Source of the DNA: Acetonema longum DSM 6540
GTDB taxonomy: Bacteria; Bacillota; Negativicutes; Sporomusales; Acetonemataceae
Direction: 5' to 3'
DNA: 64,000 nt
Assembly (NCBI RefSeq): GCF_000219125.1
Contig: NZ_AFGF01000017.1
Location: 62,001 to 126,000 of the forward strand
The notes below the pieces were generated by a model that worked only from the letters and a program-made list of their open reading frames with translations, was not told the DNA's origin and made no database searches. A program made the position numbers and the translations under genes. Positions 36,067 through 45,265 of the stretch are shown piece after piece. Positions within the stretch are counted from its first letter, which is position 1; each line of letters starts with the position of its first letter.

Positions 36067-36072
36067 CAGTTT

Positions 36073-36101
36073 ATTATAATCGAATTTTCTCATAACGTCA
36101 A
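36073..36101 (-). promoter_or_regulatory. Sigma-A promoter of the nickel/peptide transporter operon
   Basis: On the minus strand, -35 TTGACG (36101-36096), 17-bp spacer, perfect -10 TATAAT (36078-36073). Confidence 0.85.
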
Positions 36102-36355
36102 TCGCGTCCTGTGAAATTATGGATGCCTTTTTGGATGAATCTACCTAAAGGTATTCCGAGTTTTTGCGGCGAAGGAAGATCAACATAACAACAGAAACAG
36201 AATGATCGTAACGGTCTTTCGGGCTATTTTTTTGGTCTTTTTTACTTGTATAACGATGCACTACTACAAATACTACTGGGAGACTCATACCAATTTATTG
36301 CGGCCTTGAATTTAGGCTCTTTCACGGTCTCCTCAACGAAAGGATTGCTGGAGCA
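36102..36355. other. Intergenic region upstream of the PBP2 gene
   Basis: No gene is seen. The plus strand has TTTACT at about 36240 and TACAAA 18 bases downstream as a weak promoter candidate for the PBP2 gene. Confidence 0.3.
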
Positions 36356-38290
36356 ATGGTCGGCAAGCATTCGAATTACCGGCTGGATATCCTGCTTTAT
36401 ATTGGCGGGCTGATCGTTACTGTTCTTATACTGCGGCTGGCTTATTTACAGTTGTTTCATGGGTATAATTTCCAACAGCTTGCTGATGATAACCGAATCA
36501 AAATCATGCCGGTCACAGCACCCAGGGGGCTGTTCTATGACCGGAACGGCTTGTTATTGGTCTCTAACCGGCCTGGTTTTACAGTATCGTTGGTGCCTCT
36601 GTCCGGTCCGGTGCCGGATGATGTGTTAGTGAAGCTGGCGGATATTTTGGGCATGAAGCTGGAAGACCTTAAGTCTAAAATCCCCCAGCAGGGTAATCAG
36701 CGGGAACCCATACGGATCAAAAGTGATGTAGGCTATGAGATTATTACCAAAATCGAAGAACGGCGCGATGATTTGCCCGGGGTGGTCATCGAGGTTCAAT
36801 CGGTGCGAAATTACGTCTATGATGAGCTGGCTGCCCATTTGTTCGGTTACGTGGGCGAAATCAGTGACTCTGAGCTGGAAGGCCAAAAAGATAAAGGGTA
36901 CAAACTGGGCGATCTGATCGGCAAGTTCGGCCTGGAAAAAGTCTATGATCAAGAAATTCGAGGGGTTGACGGCGGGGCCCGGGTGGAAGTGGACGCCGGG
37001 GGACATCCGGTCAAGATGCTGGGCAAAAAGGAGCCGGTGCCGGGCAACAGCCTGGTGCTGACCATTGATGCCAGGATCCAGAGGGCGGCGGAGAAGGCCA
37101 TGGATGACCGATTGAATTTTCTCCAGAAACGATTCGGCAATCCCAATGCCAAGGCGGCCGCCGTCGTGGTGATGAACCCCCAGACCGGCGCCATTTTGGC
37201 CATGGTCAGCCGCCCGACATTTAATCCCAACCTATTTAACGGCGGCATTTCGGTGAAAGACTGGAAAACCATTAATGACAATCCCTTTAACCCTATGCAG
37301 AACCGGGCGATTAACGCCGAGTATCCTCCGGGATCGGCCTTTAAAATTATTATAGGGGCGGCAGCTCTGGAGACGGGGAAAGTGACGCTGGAGGAAAAGA
37401 TTATGGATAAAGGCCGTCACTGGTTGGTAGCCAAAGGCAATTCCCACGGCTCCGCCTTAGGACTGATCGATTTCCATGAGGCTATGGTGAAATCCAATAA
37501 CGTTTATTTTTATGAAATGGGTAACCGTTTGGGTATCGATACCATGGAGAAATGGTCCAGGGACTTTGGCATGGGTTCCCCTACCGGGATTAATCTGCCG
37601 AATGAAAGCGAAGGCCTGGTGGCCAACCGCAAATATAAGAAAAAGGTATATGGTGAGGAATGGTATCTGTCCGAGACATTCGACGCGGCCATCGGTCAGG
37701 GCTTTCAACTGGCAACGCCGCTGCAGATGGCCGCATTGATCAGCCAGGTCGCCAACGGAGGCCATCGTTACCGTCCTTACCTGGTCAGCCGGATTGTGTC
37801 TTCCAACGGTGAGACGGTTAAAACCTTTGAACCGGAGGAAACCGGCCGGGTGGCGTTATCGGAAAAGACTCTCAGTGCCATTCGGAGCGCCCTGAGGGAA
37901 GTTACGGAGCCTCATGGCACTGCCGGTTATGTTTTTGGCGGACTGCCGATTACGATTGCCGGCAAAACCAGTACCGCCGAGAATTCTCATGGGGATGATC
38001 ATGGCTGGTTTGTGGCCTACGGGCCCTATGAAAATCCCAGGATCGCGGTGGCGGTGATTGTGGAACAGGGGGGCTACGGCTCCGATTCGGCAGCGCCCAT
38101 CGTGAGAAAAATCATGGAGGCGGCCTTTAATATTCCTCCTCACCGGGATGCCGCCGACGAATTTGCGGAGGAAGAGGCGGCCAAGGCTGCCAAAAATGGC
38201 GTGAAAGCCGACAACGGGAAAGACGACTTGCTGAATCATTTGCTGGACGCCAATAAAAGAAGGATTTATTCTCCTATGACGGCGCTGTAA
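36356..38290 (+). CDS. mrdA: Penicillin-binding protein 2, class B transpeptidase
   Basis: This 644-residue monofunctional D,D-transpeptidase is of the PBP2/MrdA type that works with RodA in side-wall growth. There is one N-terminal membrane anchor (about residues 12-32), a dimerisation domain with TAPRGLFYDRNG and GYVGEISDSEL, and the transpeptidase domain from about 265. The SxxK active site is S327-A-F-K330, SxN is S380-N-N382, and the third motif reads K537-T-S539 instead of the usual KTG or KSG. The C-terminus has an acidic, Ala/Lys-rich tail. It is flanked by terminators and apparently monocistronic. Confidence 0.93.
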   Translation: MVGKHSNYRLDILLYIGGLIVTVLILRLAYLQLFHGYNFQQLADDNRIKIMPVTAPRGLFYDRNGLLLVSNRPGFTVSLVPLSGPVPDDVLVKLADILGMKLEDLKSKIPQQGNQREPIRIKSDVGYEIITKIEERRDDLPGVVIEVQSVRNYVYDELAAHLFGYVGEISDSELEGQKDKGYKLGDLIGKFGLEKVYDQEIRGVDGGARVEVDAGGHPVKMLGKKEPVPGNSLVLTIDARIQRAAEKAMDDRLNFLQKRFGNPNAKAAAVVVMNPQTGAILAMVSRPTFNPNLFNGGISVKDWKTINDNPFNPMQNRAINAEYPPGSAFKIIIGAAALETGKVTLEEKIMDKGRHWLVAKGNSHGSALGLIDFHEAMVKSNNVYFYEMGNRLGIDTMEKWSRDFGMGSPTGINLPNESEGLVANRKYKKKVYGEEWYLSETFDAAIGQGFQLATPLQMAALISQVANGGHRYRPYLVSRIVSSNGETVKTFEPEETGRVALSEKTLSAIRSALREVTEPHGTAGYVFGGLPITIAGKTSTAENSHGDDHGWFVAYGPYENPRIAVAVIVEQGGYGSDSAAPIVRKIMEAAFNIPPHRDAADEFAEEEAAKAAKNGVKADNGKDDLLNHLLDANKRRIYSPMTAL

Positions 38291-38357
38291 GATCTGTCTT
38301 TTCGAATCATGAAGGAATTATGTTAAAATATCGAATCCCCCAAAATAGAAAATAAAG

Positions 38358-38388
38358 AAAGAGACCTGGGTACCCAGGTCTCTTTTGC
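38358..38388. terminator. Bidirectional terminator between the PBP2 and PilZ genes
   Basis: A perfect 28-base palindrome, AAAGAGACCTGGGT and its complement (38358-38385), with A- and T-runs at the ends. Confidence 0.9.
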
Positions 38389-38391
38389 AAA

Positions 38392-39021
38392 CTAAGTTTT
38401 GCGGCGGCGTTCCGCCTGTATTTTAAAGATGTACTTCATAATTTTGTTGCGGTTTGTTTCGCTCAGTCCCACGAATTCGAGGCCTATTTTCACCCGGTTT
38501 GTTTCGTCTCCGCTGCTACGCAGGACTCTGGCCAAAATTCGCATCTGCCCAGCATCAGGCAGATCAAAGGTCAGATAATATGTTTCGTTCAGCGCCAGAG
38601 CCTGGTGGCCCAGAAGCCCCGTTCCGCCGCCGCTGATATTCTGGATAATGTATCCGGGGAAATCCTGCTTGCTTTCAGGTTCTTCCACCGCTACAGGAAG
38701 ACATGTCTCCACTCTTACAAATTGTCGCATTTGATGCTTGATAAAACTCTCCGGCGCGGCAATGTGGGTCAGACGCCGGGTTTCATCATTGGCCAGCACC
38801 CAACTGCTGAATACATAAGGAACATCATCCATGACGACCCGGCAATAAATCCGGCTTTCAGGCTGAAGAAGAATCGGTTCCCGGCCCCTGACCGGCAGGG
38901 TCAGAATGATGAATTCAGGCATTGCAGCTGCTATCTGGCTAAGGTATTTGTCTCCCGTCATGTCAGGATCAAGATAAATTTCCAGCCCTTGATTGATTTT
39001 GAGCTGCTGATCCAGTTCCAT
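38392..39021 (-). CDS. PilZ-domain protein, YcgR-like c-di-GMP receptor
   Basis: This 209-residue cytoplasmic protein has an N-terminal YcgR-type domain (about 1-95) and a C-terminal PilZ domain (about 98-205). The c-di-GMP contacts are R-x3-R in QMRQFVRVE near residue 98 and the N-x-S-x2-G motif in NISGGGTG near 127. YcgR-like proteins slow flagellar rotation or control related outputs in response to c-di-GMP. The start follows GGGAGGAA. The gene is alone, divergent from citXG. Confidence 0.9.
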   Translation of the reverse strand: MELDQQLKINQGLEIYLDPDMTGDKYLSQIAAAMPEFIILTLPVRGREPILLQPESRIYCRVVMDDVPYVFSSWVLANDETRRLTHIAAPESFIKHQMRQFVRVETCLPVAVEEPESKQDFPGYIIQNISGGGTGLLGHQALALNETYYLTFDLPDAGQMRILARVLRSSGDETNRVKIGLEFVGLSETNRNKIMKYIFKIQAERRRKT

Positions 39022-39349
39022 AGCGTTCCTCCCATTGTTGGTATCATGAAATTACCGGTCTGCATGGGGCAGTTGGGTTATATAGCTACTTTCCTGAGCT
39101 TATCGTGATTTTATCACAAAATGAATGGAAAATAAAGCCGGAGGGTGTAACTGCAGGAAATTTTTGTTCCTGCCGAGAAAGAAATTATCCAGGCAAATGG
39201 ACACTGGCCGCCTATCGGAGACTCTGGCGAAAAATTCCGGGGTGATTGCCCTGGACGATAAAGGGATCGACACACCGGTCGGAAGTCCGGTTCACGTCAT
39301 TAGGGAGCCGCAGATGAGTTTGGCAACAGGATTTTAGGAGTGTGAGCCT
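39022..39349. other. Divergent intergenic region with a palindrome; possible gene remnant
   Basis: GTGAT-TTT-ATCAC (39105-39117) is a perfect inverted repeat, one base shorter in its spacer than a CRP/FNR-type site. A 70-codon frame (39125-39337) ends at the citXG ribosome site, but has no ribosome site of its own and no family I recognise; it could be a decayed gene end. Confidence 0.35.
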
Positions 39350-40750
39350 ATGCAAAGAAAGCCCAGCCGTCAAGTCAGCCTGGACGATGTCTTGGCCGCT
39401 AAAGAACAAAGAGCTGCAGTTCAGGCCGAATTGCGGCAAATCTATCGTACCCCGGTCGTGAGCATTACCGTCAATATGCCGGGAAATGTCAAGTATAGTC
39501 AAGAAACGGCAGACTTAGTCTACCGGGCGCTGGAGCAAATCCGCCGCCCGCTTCGCTCCGCCGGTCTTATTCTGCTGGAGGAACGGCTTTGTCATATGCC
39601 GGCCGGGCCTACGGCCATTCTGGCCGCCCGGGGTGAGGCGGCAGTCCTCAAAGAGATCAGCGTCGAGCTTGAAGATACCCTTCCCTATGGACGGCTGCTG
39701 GATATAGATGTGTTTGATGCCCAGGGAGCCCAGCTAAGCCGGGATACGCTCGGAATAAAGCCCCGGACCTGTTTTATCTGCTCGGAGCGGGCCAGTGACT
39801 GCATGCGGGCCCGGCGCCACACAGCCGAAGAGATCCTGGCTGCCGTCCGCCGCCTGCTGCAGCTCTTTCAGGCGGAAAAGACCAACCCCTGGCCTGCTCC
39901 GGTGACAATGATCGGACAAACAGCCCTGGAAGCCATGATGGTGGAAGTGGCCTGCACGCCTGCTCCCGGACTGGTTGACCGGTACAATTCCGGGGCCCAC
40001 CAGGACATGGATTTTTTCACATTTATCGCCAGCAGCAGTGCCATCAGTCAGGCCTTGTATCAATGCGCCCTGGCCGGCTGGCAGCATGAGGGAGACCCGG
40101 CGGAACTGCTGCCTGTGCTGCGGACCATCGGCATAGCCGCCGAAGGGAAGATGCTTGCAGCCACGAAAGGGGTTAATACTCAAAAGGGACTGCTCTTTTT
40201 GCTGGGAGTGATCACCGGAGCTGCCGCCATGGTCCTGCGCCGGGATAAGAGTTTCCTGGTTGAGCCGATTCTGGCCTCCGCTGCTGCCATGTGCCGCGAT
40301 ATTGTGGAGCAGGAACTGACGGCTTTAAAAAGTATAAACCCGATCAAAAAACTGACTGCCGGCGAGCGCCTGTACCTGCGTCACGGCATTACCGGCATTC
40401 GCGGTGAAATTGCCGCCGGGCTTCCGATAGTTACCTGCCAAGGTCTCCCTGCACTGCAGCAGGGGCTGGAAGCCGGCCTTTCCCTCAATGACGCACTGGT
40501 GCATACCCTGATGGCCCTGATGACCCAAACCCAGGACACGACAATTTTAAATCGTCACGACAACTCCACTTTGACCTACGTTCAACAGGAGGCCAGGGCG
40601 GTGATGGCCGCTGGCGGCATGCTGACCGGCCAGGGCAGAGCCAGGATCGAGGAGTTGGATGCCATCTTTATCGGCAGGAATATCAGTCCCGGGGGTTCTG
40701 CCGATTTGCTGGCGGTGACCTATTTTATCCACAGAGTGACAAACGTATAA
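39350..40750 (+). CDS. citXG: CitX-CitG fusion: citrate lyase prosthetic-group biosynthesis
   Basis: This 466-residue fusion has CitX at about residues 1-175 (holo-ACP synthase, apo-citrate lyase phosphoribosyl-dephospho-CoA transferase), with DIDVFD at 118-123 and GIKPRTCFIC near 135. CitG follows from about 185 to 466 (triphosphoribosyl-dephospho-CoA synthase), with VEVACTPAPGLVDRYNSGAHQDMDF and GVNTQKGLLF. The two steps make and attach the 2'-(5''-triphosphoribosyl)-3'-dephospho-CoA group on CitD. GGAGTGTGAG precedes the ATG. No citC, citD, citE or citF is in the window, so the lyase must lie elsewhere or be lost. Confidence 0.93.
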   Translation: MQRKPSRQVSLDDVLAAKEQRAAVQAELRQIYRTPVVSITVNMPGNVKYSQETADLVYRALEQIRRPLRSAGLILLEERLCHMPAGPTAILAARGEAAVLKEISVELEDTLPYGRLLDIDVFDAQGAQLSRDTLGIKPRTCFICSERASDCMRARRHTAEEILAAVRRLLQLFQAEKTNPWPAPVTMIGQTALEAMMVEVACTPAPGLVDRYNSGAHQDMDFFTFIASSSAISQALYQCALAGWQHEGDPAELLPVLRTIGIAAEGKMLAATKGVNTQKGLLFLLGVITGAAAMVLRRDKSFLVEPILASAAAMCRDIVEQELTALKSINPIKKLTAGERLYLRHGITGIRGEIAAGLPIVTCQGLPALQQGLEAGLSLNDALVHTLMALMTQTQDTTILNRHDNSTLTYVQQEARAVMAAGGMLTGQGRARIEELDAIFIGRNISPGGSADLLAVTYFIHRVTNV

Positions 40751-40824
40751 AAAGCTGTCCTGAATAGGACGGTTTATTCCGGAGAGGCTTTTTCCATCCC
40801 AGCGAAACGCCAAGCCTCAGGTCT

Positions 40825-40864
40825 GGGGGCTGCCGTGATCATGGCAGCCCCCGTGCTTTCTTTA
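40825..40864 (+). terminator. Terminator after citXG
   Basis: GGGGGCTGCC (40825-40834) pairs with GGCAGCCCCC (40843-40852), followed by a T-rich stretch. A weaker GTCCT/AGGAC hairpin is at 40757-40770. Confidence 0.75.
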
Positions 40865-40906
40865 TTCATCTTTTCGGGCGGATTTCACAAAAAAGGGGTT
40901 TTGCAG

Positions 40907-40935
40907 TTGACAAAGAAGTTATTTGTCTGTAAAGC
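40907..40935 (+). promoter_or_regulatory. Candidate promoter of the PAS gene
   Basis: TTGACA (40907-40912), 17-bp spacer, weak -10 TAAAGC (40930-40935). Confidence 0.5.
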
Positions 40936-40954
40936 AAAGGGAGTGTGAGCTAGA

Positions 40955-41467
40955 ATGCTGGACCTTGATGCCATAATGGAGACCATTATTGACAGTGCCG
41001 TCGAGGGTATAGCGATCGTCGATACACAGGGGATCATAGTGTTTTTGAATAAGGCTTACGAGAACATTCTGGGCGTTAAAAAGGAAGATGCCATCGGCAG
41101 GCATGTCACGGAAGTCATTGACTTTACCCGGTTGCACATCGTTATCAAAACAGGTATTCCGGAAATCGGAGAGATTCAGCAGATCAGGGGAAAAAACACA
41201 ATTGTTCAAAGGTTGCCGATTATAAAGAATGGCCAGATTATAGCCGGTGTAGGCAAGGTAATCTTTAAGAACGAAGAAGAGGTTCAGGATATTATCCACA
41301 AATTAGAAACGAAGGTTAAGTACCTTGAAAGCGAATTGAATAATCTTTTCGCAGCGAAATATAGCGCAGTGAAATTAGCAATAAGCCGGGGCGGTCATCA
41401 GTCATGGAGGGGAAGCTATGAGCAGGATTTTTTCCACACAGGCGAATTTGTTAAAAAAAATAGCTGA
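40955..41467 (+). CDS. PAS-domain protein, likely truncated sigma-54 activator
   Basis: This 170-residue protein carries a single PAS domain at about residues 8-108 (GIAIVDTQGIIVFLNKAYENILG), then a coiled-coil linker (KLETKVKYLESELNNL). The order PAS, then LESELNNLFAAKYS, is what precedes the AAA+ domain in many PAS-containing sigma-54-dependent activators, where DxIIG normally follows. Here the sequence instead runs into an unrelated tail (AISRGGHQSWRG) overlapping the next gene by 50 bp. I infer loss of the AAA+ and DNA-binding domains. A stand-alone PAS sensor is possible. Confidence 0.75.
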   Translation: MLDLDAIMETIIDSAVEGIAIVDTQGIIVFLNKAYENILGVKKEDAIGRHVTEVIDFTRLHIVIKTGIPEIGEIQQIRGKNTIVQRLPIIKNGQIIAGVGKVIFKNEEEVQDIIHKLETKVKYLESELNNLFAAKYSAVKLAISRGGHQSWRGSYEQDFFHTGEFVKKNS

Positions 41468-41885
41468 GTTTAAGGATTCCGCAGACCGAGACCATTCTCT
41501 GGATTGGGAAAGGATCCATTCGATCAGTTGTGCCAAGATCGGGCAAATATTGGCGCTGAAGCGGGGCGTGGATGCCGAACTGGCGGCCATTGCCTGCTCT
41601 GTACACGACTATGGCCGTATCATCACCGGCAAACAGCGCGGCCATGCAGCCGCAGCTTATGCACCGCTAAAACACTTCCTGGCGGAAACGGGCCGCTTTA
41701 CCGCGGATGAAATCGAGCGGCTGGCACAGGCGGCCAAAAATCACAGCAGCAAGACCGAGATCGGAACGCCGCTTGAGGAGATAGTCAAAGACGCGGATGT
41801 GCTGGATTGTTATCAGTACGGGCTGCCGCTGGAAAGAGAGGAGCAGAGGCAGCGGCTGAAAATGATTCTGGCGGAAATCAGTTAA
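41418..41885 (+). CDS. HD-domain phosphohydrolase family protein
   Basis: This 155-residue protein has the metal-binding pattern of HD hydrolases: H at ERIHSISCAK near residue 35, the HD doublet in CSVHDYGRI near 64, a His in KNHSSKTE, and a final Asp in VKDADVLDCY. GGAGGGGAAG precedes the ATG. It overlaps the preceding PAS gene by 50 bp in another frame. Substrate unknown; small HD proteins act on nucleotides or second messengers. Confidence 0.85.
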   Translation: MSRIFSTQANLLKKIAEFKDSADRDHSLDWERIHSISCAKIGQILALKRGVDAELAAIACSVHDYGRIITGKQRGHAAAAYAPLKHFLAETGRFTADEIERLAQAAKNHSSKTEIGTPLEEIVKDADVLDCYQYGLPLEREEQRQRLKMILAEIS

Positions 41886-41919
41886 ACTGAGCGGCAGCGG
41901 GGCGTTTGGGGGAGAACCC

Positions 41920-41948
41920 TTGCAAAAGATTCTGATTTATGCTACAAT
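41920..41948 (+). promoter_or_regulatory. Promoter of the fabH-like gene
   Basis: -35 TTGCAA (41920-41925), 17-bp spacer, -10 TACAAT (41943-41948). Confidence 0.75.
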
Positions 41949-41962
41949 CATACCATCAGATA

Positions 41963-41979
41963 TTAGTATCAGGTAATAA
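41963..41979. promoter_or_regulatory. FapR-like operator
   Basis: TTAGTATCAGGTAATAA matches 14 of 17 positions of the FapR palindrome TTAGTACCTGGTACTAA. It starts about 8 bases after the predicted transcription start of the fabH-like gene. Confidence 0.65.
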
Positions 41980-42010
41980 CGTCTGATGATGTTGGCATGA
42001 ATTGGGGGTA

Positions 42011-43000
42011 ATGAATATCAATTCACGTTCCAAAATAACAGGGGTGGGCGCATACGTACCGCAGCGAAAATTAACGAACCATGATTTGGAAAGCATGGTG
42101 GATACAACTGATGAATGGATTACTCGCCGCACCGGGGTCAAGGAGCGGCGGCTGGCTGGCAAAGAAGAGTTTGCAAGCGATTTGGCGATAAAGGCTGTTG
42201 AAAATTTAATAGCAAAATATGACATCCGTGTAGATGACGTGGATATGGTCATTGTAACAACCTTTACGGCCGACCATTTAACGCCGTCTGTTTCAGCAAT
42301 CGTTCAAGGCCATTTCGACATGAAACAGGCCGGAACAATGGATCTCAACGCCGCCTGCACTGGCTTTGTCTATGGACTATGCGTGGCTGATTCCTTAATA
42401 ACGGCCGGCCACAGCAATAAGGTATTGGTGGTTGCTTCGGAAGTACTATCCAAGATTGTGGATTATTCAGACCGGAATACCTGTATCCTTTTTGGAGACG
42501 CCGCCGCCGCCATGCTGCTTGAACGGGCCGGTGAAACCAGTGGAACGGGAAGTTTTCTTGCCTCATATTTTACTTCGGACGGAACGCTGGCGCCCAATAT
42601 CACTTGCAGCAACCTATCGGAAACGGTCAATGGGCAAGAGGTGGGTAAGACCCGTTTATTTCAGCAGGAAGGTAAATTCTTATATGAATATGTGGTTAAG
42701 AATATTCCCGAGGGTGTTTATAACCTGTTGGGCAGAAGCAATCTGACTCTGGGCGATATTCAATGGTTTGTGCCTCATAGCGCCAATTTGCGCATGATCA
42801 AAGCTCTTTGTGAACGGCTTAATTTCCCGTTGCAGTCTACTTTGATCAGTAATGAGCTTTACGGCAATACCTCGTCGGCATCGATTCCTCTGGCCATTTG
42901 GCTGGCTTTGGAAGAATCGAGTATTAAAACGGGAGATAAAATGATACTATACGGCTTTGGCGCCGGATTGACCCATGGCGGCGTCGTCATTGAATGGTAA
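42011..43000 (+). CDS. fabH: 3-oxoacyl-ACP synthase III family protein (FabH-like)
   Basis: This KAS III enzyme condenses an acyl-CoA with malonyl-ACP to start fatty-acid (or related) synthesis. The Cys-His-Asn triad is in LNAACTGFVYGL near residue 115, WFVPHSANLRMI near 250 and YGNTSSASIP near 285. The N-terminal DTTDEWITRRTGVKERR is typical. The start is ATG 42011 or TTG 42002; neither has ideal spacing from GGGGG at 42004-42008. It stands alone without other fab genes, so a paralogue with a special primer or product is possible. A FapR-like operator precedes it. Confidence 0.92.
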   Translation: MNINSRSKITGVGAYVPQRKLTNHDLESMVDTTDEWITRRTGVKERRLAGKEEFASDLAIKAVENLIAKYDIRVDDVDMVIVTTFTADHLTPSVSAIVQGHFDMKQAGTMDLNAACTGFVYGLCVADSLITAGHSNKVLVVASEVLSKIVDYSDRNTCILFGDAAAAMLLERAGETSGTGSFLASYFTSDGTLAPNITCSNLSETVNGQEVGKTRLFQQEGKFLYEYVVKNIPEGVYNLLGRSNLTLGDIQWFVPHSANLRMIKALCERLNFPLQSTLISNELYGNTSSASIPLAIWLALEESSIKTGDKMILYGFGAGLTHGGVVIEW

Positions 43001-43047
43001 AAAATATCTGGGAAACAACGCGGGCACAATCCCGCCGGTAGAATCGA

Positions 43048-43101
43048 GCAACAAGAAATCCTGTCAAACTCAGGCTTTGAGTAGTTGGGATTTCTTGTTG
43101 C
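43048..43101. terminator. Hairpin between the convergent fabH-like gene and katE
   Basis: GCAACAAGAAATCC (43048-43061) pairs with GGATTTCTTGTTGC (43088-43101) and has an inner CTCAAAG-type stem. The U-tract is poor. Confidence 0.65.
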
Positions 43102-43117
43102 CTGAAAAAGGCTCAAA

Positions 43118-45265
43118 TCACATGAACTGTCCGTTGGAACGCTTTGCCTGGCTGGTCCGCTCCCAGTGACGGTGCATGGCGATAAGCTTCATAAATTCCT
43201 GGCTAAAGCCGGCCCAGTCCGATGTTTTGCGGATGGTGGCCACTCCCAGGGCAGTGCTCAATTGGTTGGCAGCGTTCGGCGGCGCCAACTGTACAGTTCT
43301 CGCATCCGAGGCCCGGAGCAAGTCCACTCCTTCATCGGCAGCGGCGATAGTTTTGGCGTGCTTAAAAGCTTCGTTGATAAAATCCCGGGTATCTGATGTC
43401 TGTGATAAGCTTTCAATGCTTCCGGACCCGCCGGGCACATAGACGGCGTCATATAAGAGAGCGCCGGCAGTGGCAAAATCTTTGACGGCTTCGAATATCT
43501 GGCCTTCGGCGCTGGTGATCATGCCCATATGGCTGCTTATAATCTCCGTTTGGATTCCCGCAGTTTTAAGGACGCTGACGACCTGACTGACGGCAGGATA
43601 AGAAACGCCGTTTTCTGCCAGCACAGCCACCTTGCGGCTCACAGGAGACTGTCTGGTGTTTGCCTGGCTTAGCGCTGCCGAGTTTGCGGCAACTGCCGTT
43701 CTTCCCGGTTCCGCCGGCGGGATTGCGCCGATTTTTAGCGCAAGCTGGCTGGCTAGTTCCGGGGCCACCTGATTAAACATGTCTACCACCCGTTGTTTGA
43801 TGGCTTTATCTTTGACACTGCCCACCTCAAAATGGAAGGCGTCAATGATGTGCTCCTTTTCCGGGGCTGACATGCTGTTCCAAAACAAGGCGGCCTGACT
43901 GAAAAAATCCTGGAAGCTGTCGCTGCGGGCGCGAATCACGCGGGCATCGATCTTTTCGGCGTAATGGACATAGCCGCCTTCGGCCTCGGGAACCGGCGCC
44001 GGATAGCCCTGCCGCAGGCTGTTGGGGAAGTAGCTTACCTGGCCTTTGTCCACCGTCATGCGGTGCAGGCCGTCCCGCTGGTTGTTATGAATAGGGATAA
44101 CAGGACGGTTAATGGGGATTTCATGAAAATTCGGTCCGCCCAGACGGGTGAGCTGGGTGTCCTGATAGGAAAACAGCCGTCCCTGCAGCAGCGGGTCATT
44201 GCTAAAGTCGATTCCCGGCACAATATTGGCGGGACAAAAGGCTACCTGCTCGGTTTCGGCGAAAAAGTTGTCAGTGTTGCGGGTTAAGGTCATTTTGCCG
44301 ATGATTTTTACCGGAACCAATTCTTCGGGCCAGAGTTTAGTAGGATCGAGAATATCAAAATCAAAGGCGGTTTCCTGAGACTCGTCTATCATCTGCACGC
44401 CAAACTCATACTCCGGATAGTTCCCCTGCTCGATGGCATCCCACAAGTCCCGCCGGTGAAAATCGGGATCTTTTCCCGACAGCTTCTGGGCCTCATCCCG
44501 CATCAGCGAATGCACCCCCAGGAGAGGCTTCCAGTGAAACTTCACAAACCGGGCGTTGCCTTGAGCATTGACAAAGCGAAAGGTATTGACGCCAAAGCCT
44601 TCCATCATGCGGAAACTGCGGGGGATGGCCCGGTCGGACATGATCCACATCACCATATGGGCGGTTTCCGGGGTGTTAACCACAAAGTCCCAGAAGGTAT
44701 CATGGGCCGTTGTGGCCTGTGGCACTTCATTGTGCGGCTCGGGCTTGACGGCGTGGATCACATCCGGGAATTTGATGGCGTCTTGAATGAAAAATACCGG
44801 AATATTGTTCCCGACCAGGTCGTAGTTGCCATCCTCAGTATAAAACTTAGTGGCAAAGCCCCTTACGTCCCGCACGGTATCCGCCGAGCCTTTGGAACCG
44901 GCCACAGTGGAAAAGCGCACAAACACCGGCGTTTTCACCCGGGGATCCTGCAAAAATTTGGCCTTGGTATATTCTGCCATGGATTCGTATACCTGAAAAA
45001 AGCCATGGGCGCCGAAGCCGCGGGCATGCACCACCCGCTCCGGAATGCGTTCATGGTCAAAATGGGTGATCTTTTCACGGAAATGAAAATCCTCCATGAG
45101 AGTGGGGCCCCGTACTCCGGCCTTGAGGGAATCATCCGTATGGGAAAGCCTTACCCCCAGATTGGTTGTCAGCGGCTGTTCGCGATGATCGGCGGTATGG
45201 CGCTCCATTTGCCTCGTTTTCATATCGTCCCCGGAAACAGTCGTATTTCCTTGATTTTGCTGCAT
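43118..45265 (-). CDS. katE: Large-subunit catalase (HPII/KatE type)
   Basis: This clade 2 monofunctional haem catalase of about 715 residues destroys hydrogen peroxide. The distal His is in [12 protein letters not shown] (H81 counted from ATG 45268), Asn in [10 protein letters not shown] (N154), and the haem-ligand Tyr in [15 protein letters not shown] (Y368). A linker near residue 540-565 leads to a C-terminal DJ-1/PfpI-like domain (KVAVLAENG...VYVPGGSGS), the mark of the large-subunit clade. AGGAGG precedes tandem ATGs; 45265 has the better spacing. It indicates aerotolerance in an otherwise anaerobic gene set. Confidence 0.95.
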   Translation of the reverse strand: MQQNQGNTTVSGDDMKTRQMERHTADHREQPLTTNLGVRLSHTDDSLKAGVRGPTLMEDFHFREKITHFDHERIPERVVHARGFGAHGFFQVYESMAEYTKAKFLQDPRVKTPVFVRFSTVAGSKGSADTVRDVRGFATKFYTEDGNYDLVGNNIPVFFIQDAIKFPDVIHAVKPEPHNEVPQATTAHDTFWDFVVNTPETAHMVMWIMSDRAIPRSFRMMEGFGVNTFRFVNAQGNARFVKFHWKPLLGVHSLMRDEAQKLSGKDPDFHRRDLWDAIEQGNYPEYEFGVQMIDESQETAFDFDILDPTKLWPEELVPVKIIGKMTLTRNTDNFFAETEQVAFCPANIVPGIDFSNDPLLQGRLFSYQDTQLTRLGGPNFHEIPINRPVIPIHNNQRDGLHRMTVDKGQVSYFPNSLRQGYPAPVPEAEGGYVHYAEKIDARVIRARSDSFQDFFSQAALFWNSMSAPEKEHIIDAFHFEVGSVKDKAIKQRVVDMFNQVAPELASQLALKIGAIPPAEPGRTAVAANSAALSQANTRQSPVSRKVAVLAENGVSYPAVSQVVSVLKTAGIQTEIISSHMGMITSAEGQIFEAVKDFATAGALLYDAVYVPGGSGSIESLSQTSDTRDFINEAFKHAKTIAAADEGVDLLRASDARTVQLAPPNAANQLSTALGVATIRKTSDWAGFSQEFMKLIAMHRHWERTSQAKRSNGQFM

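Noticed and set aside
39125-39337. 70-codon frame before citXG
   Set aside because: No ribosome site and no family recognised; kept only as a possible gene remnant within the intergenic entry.
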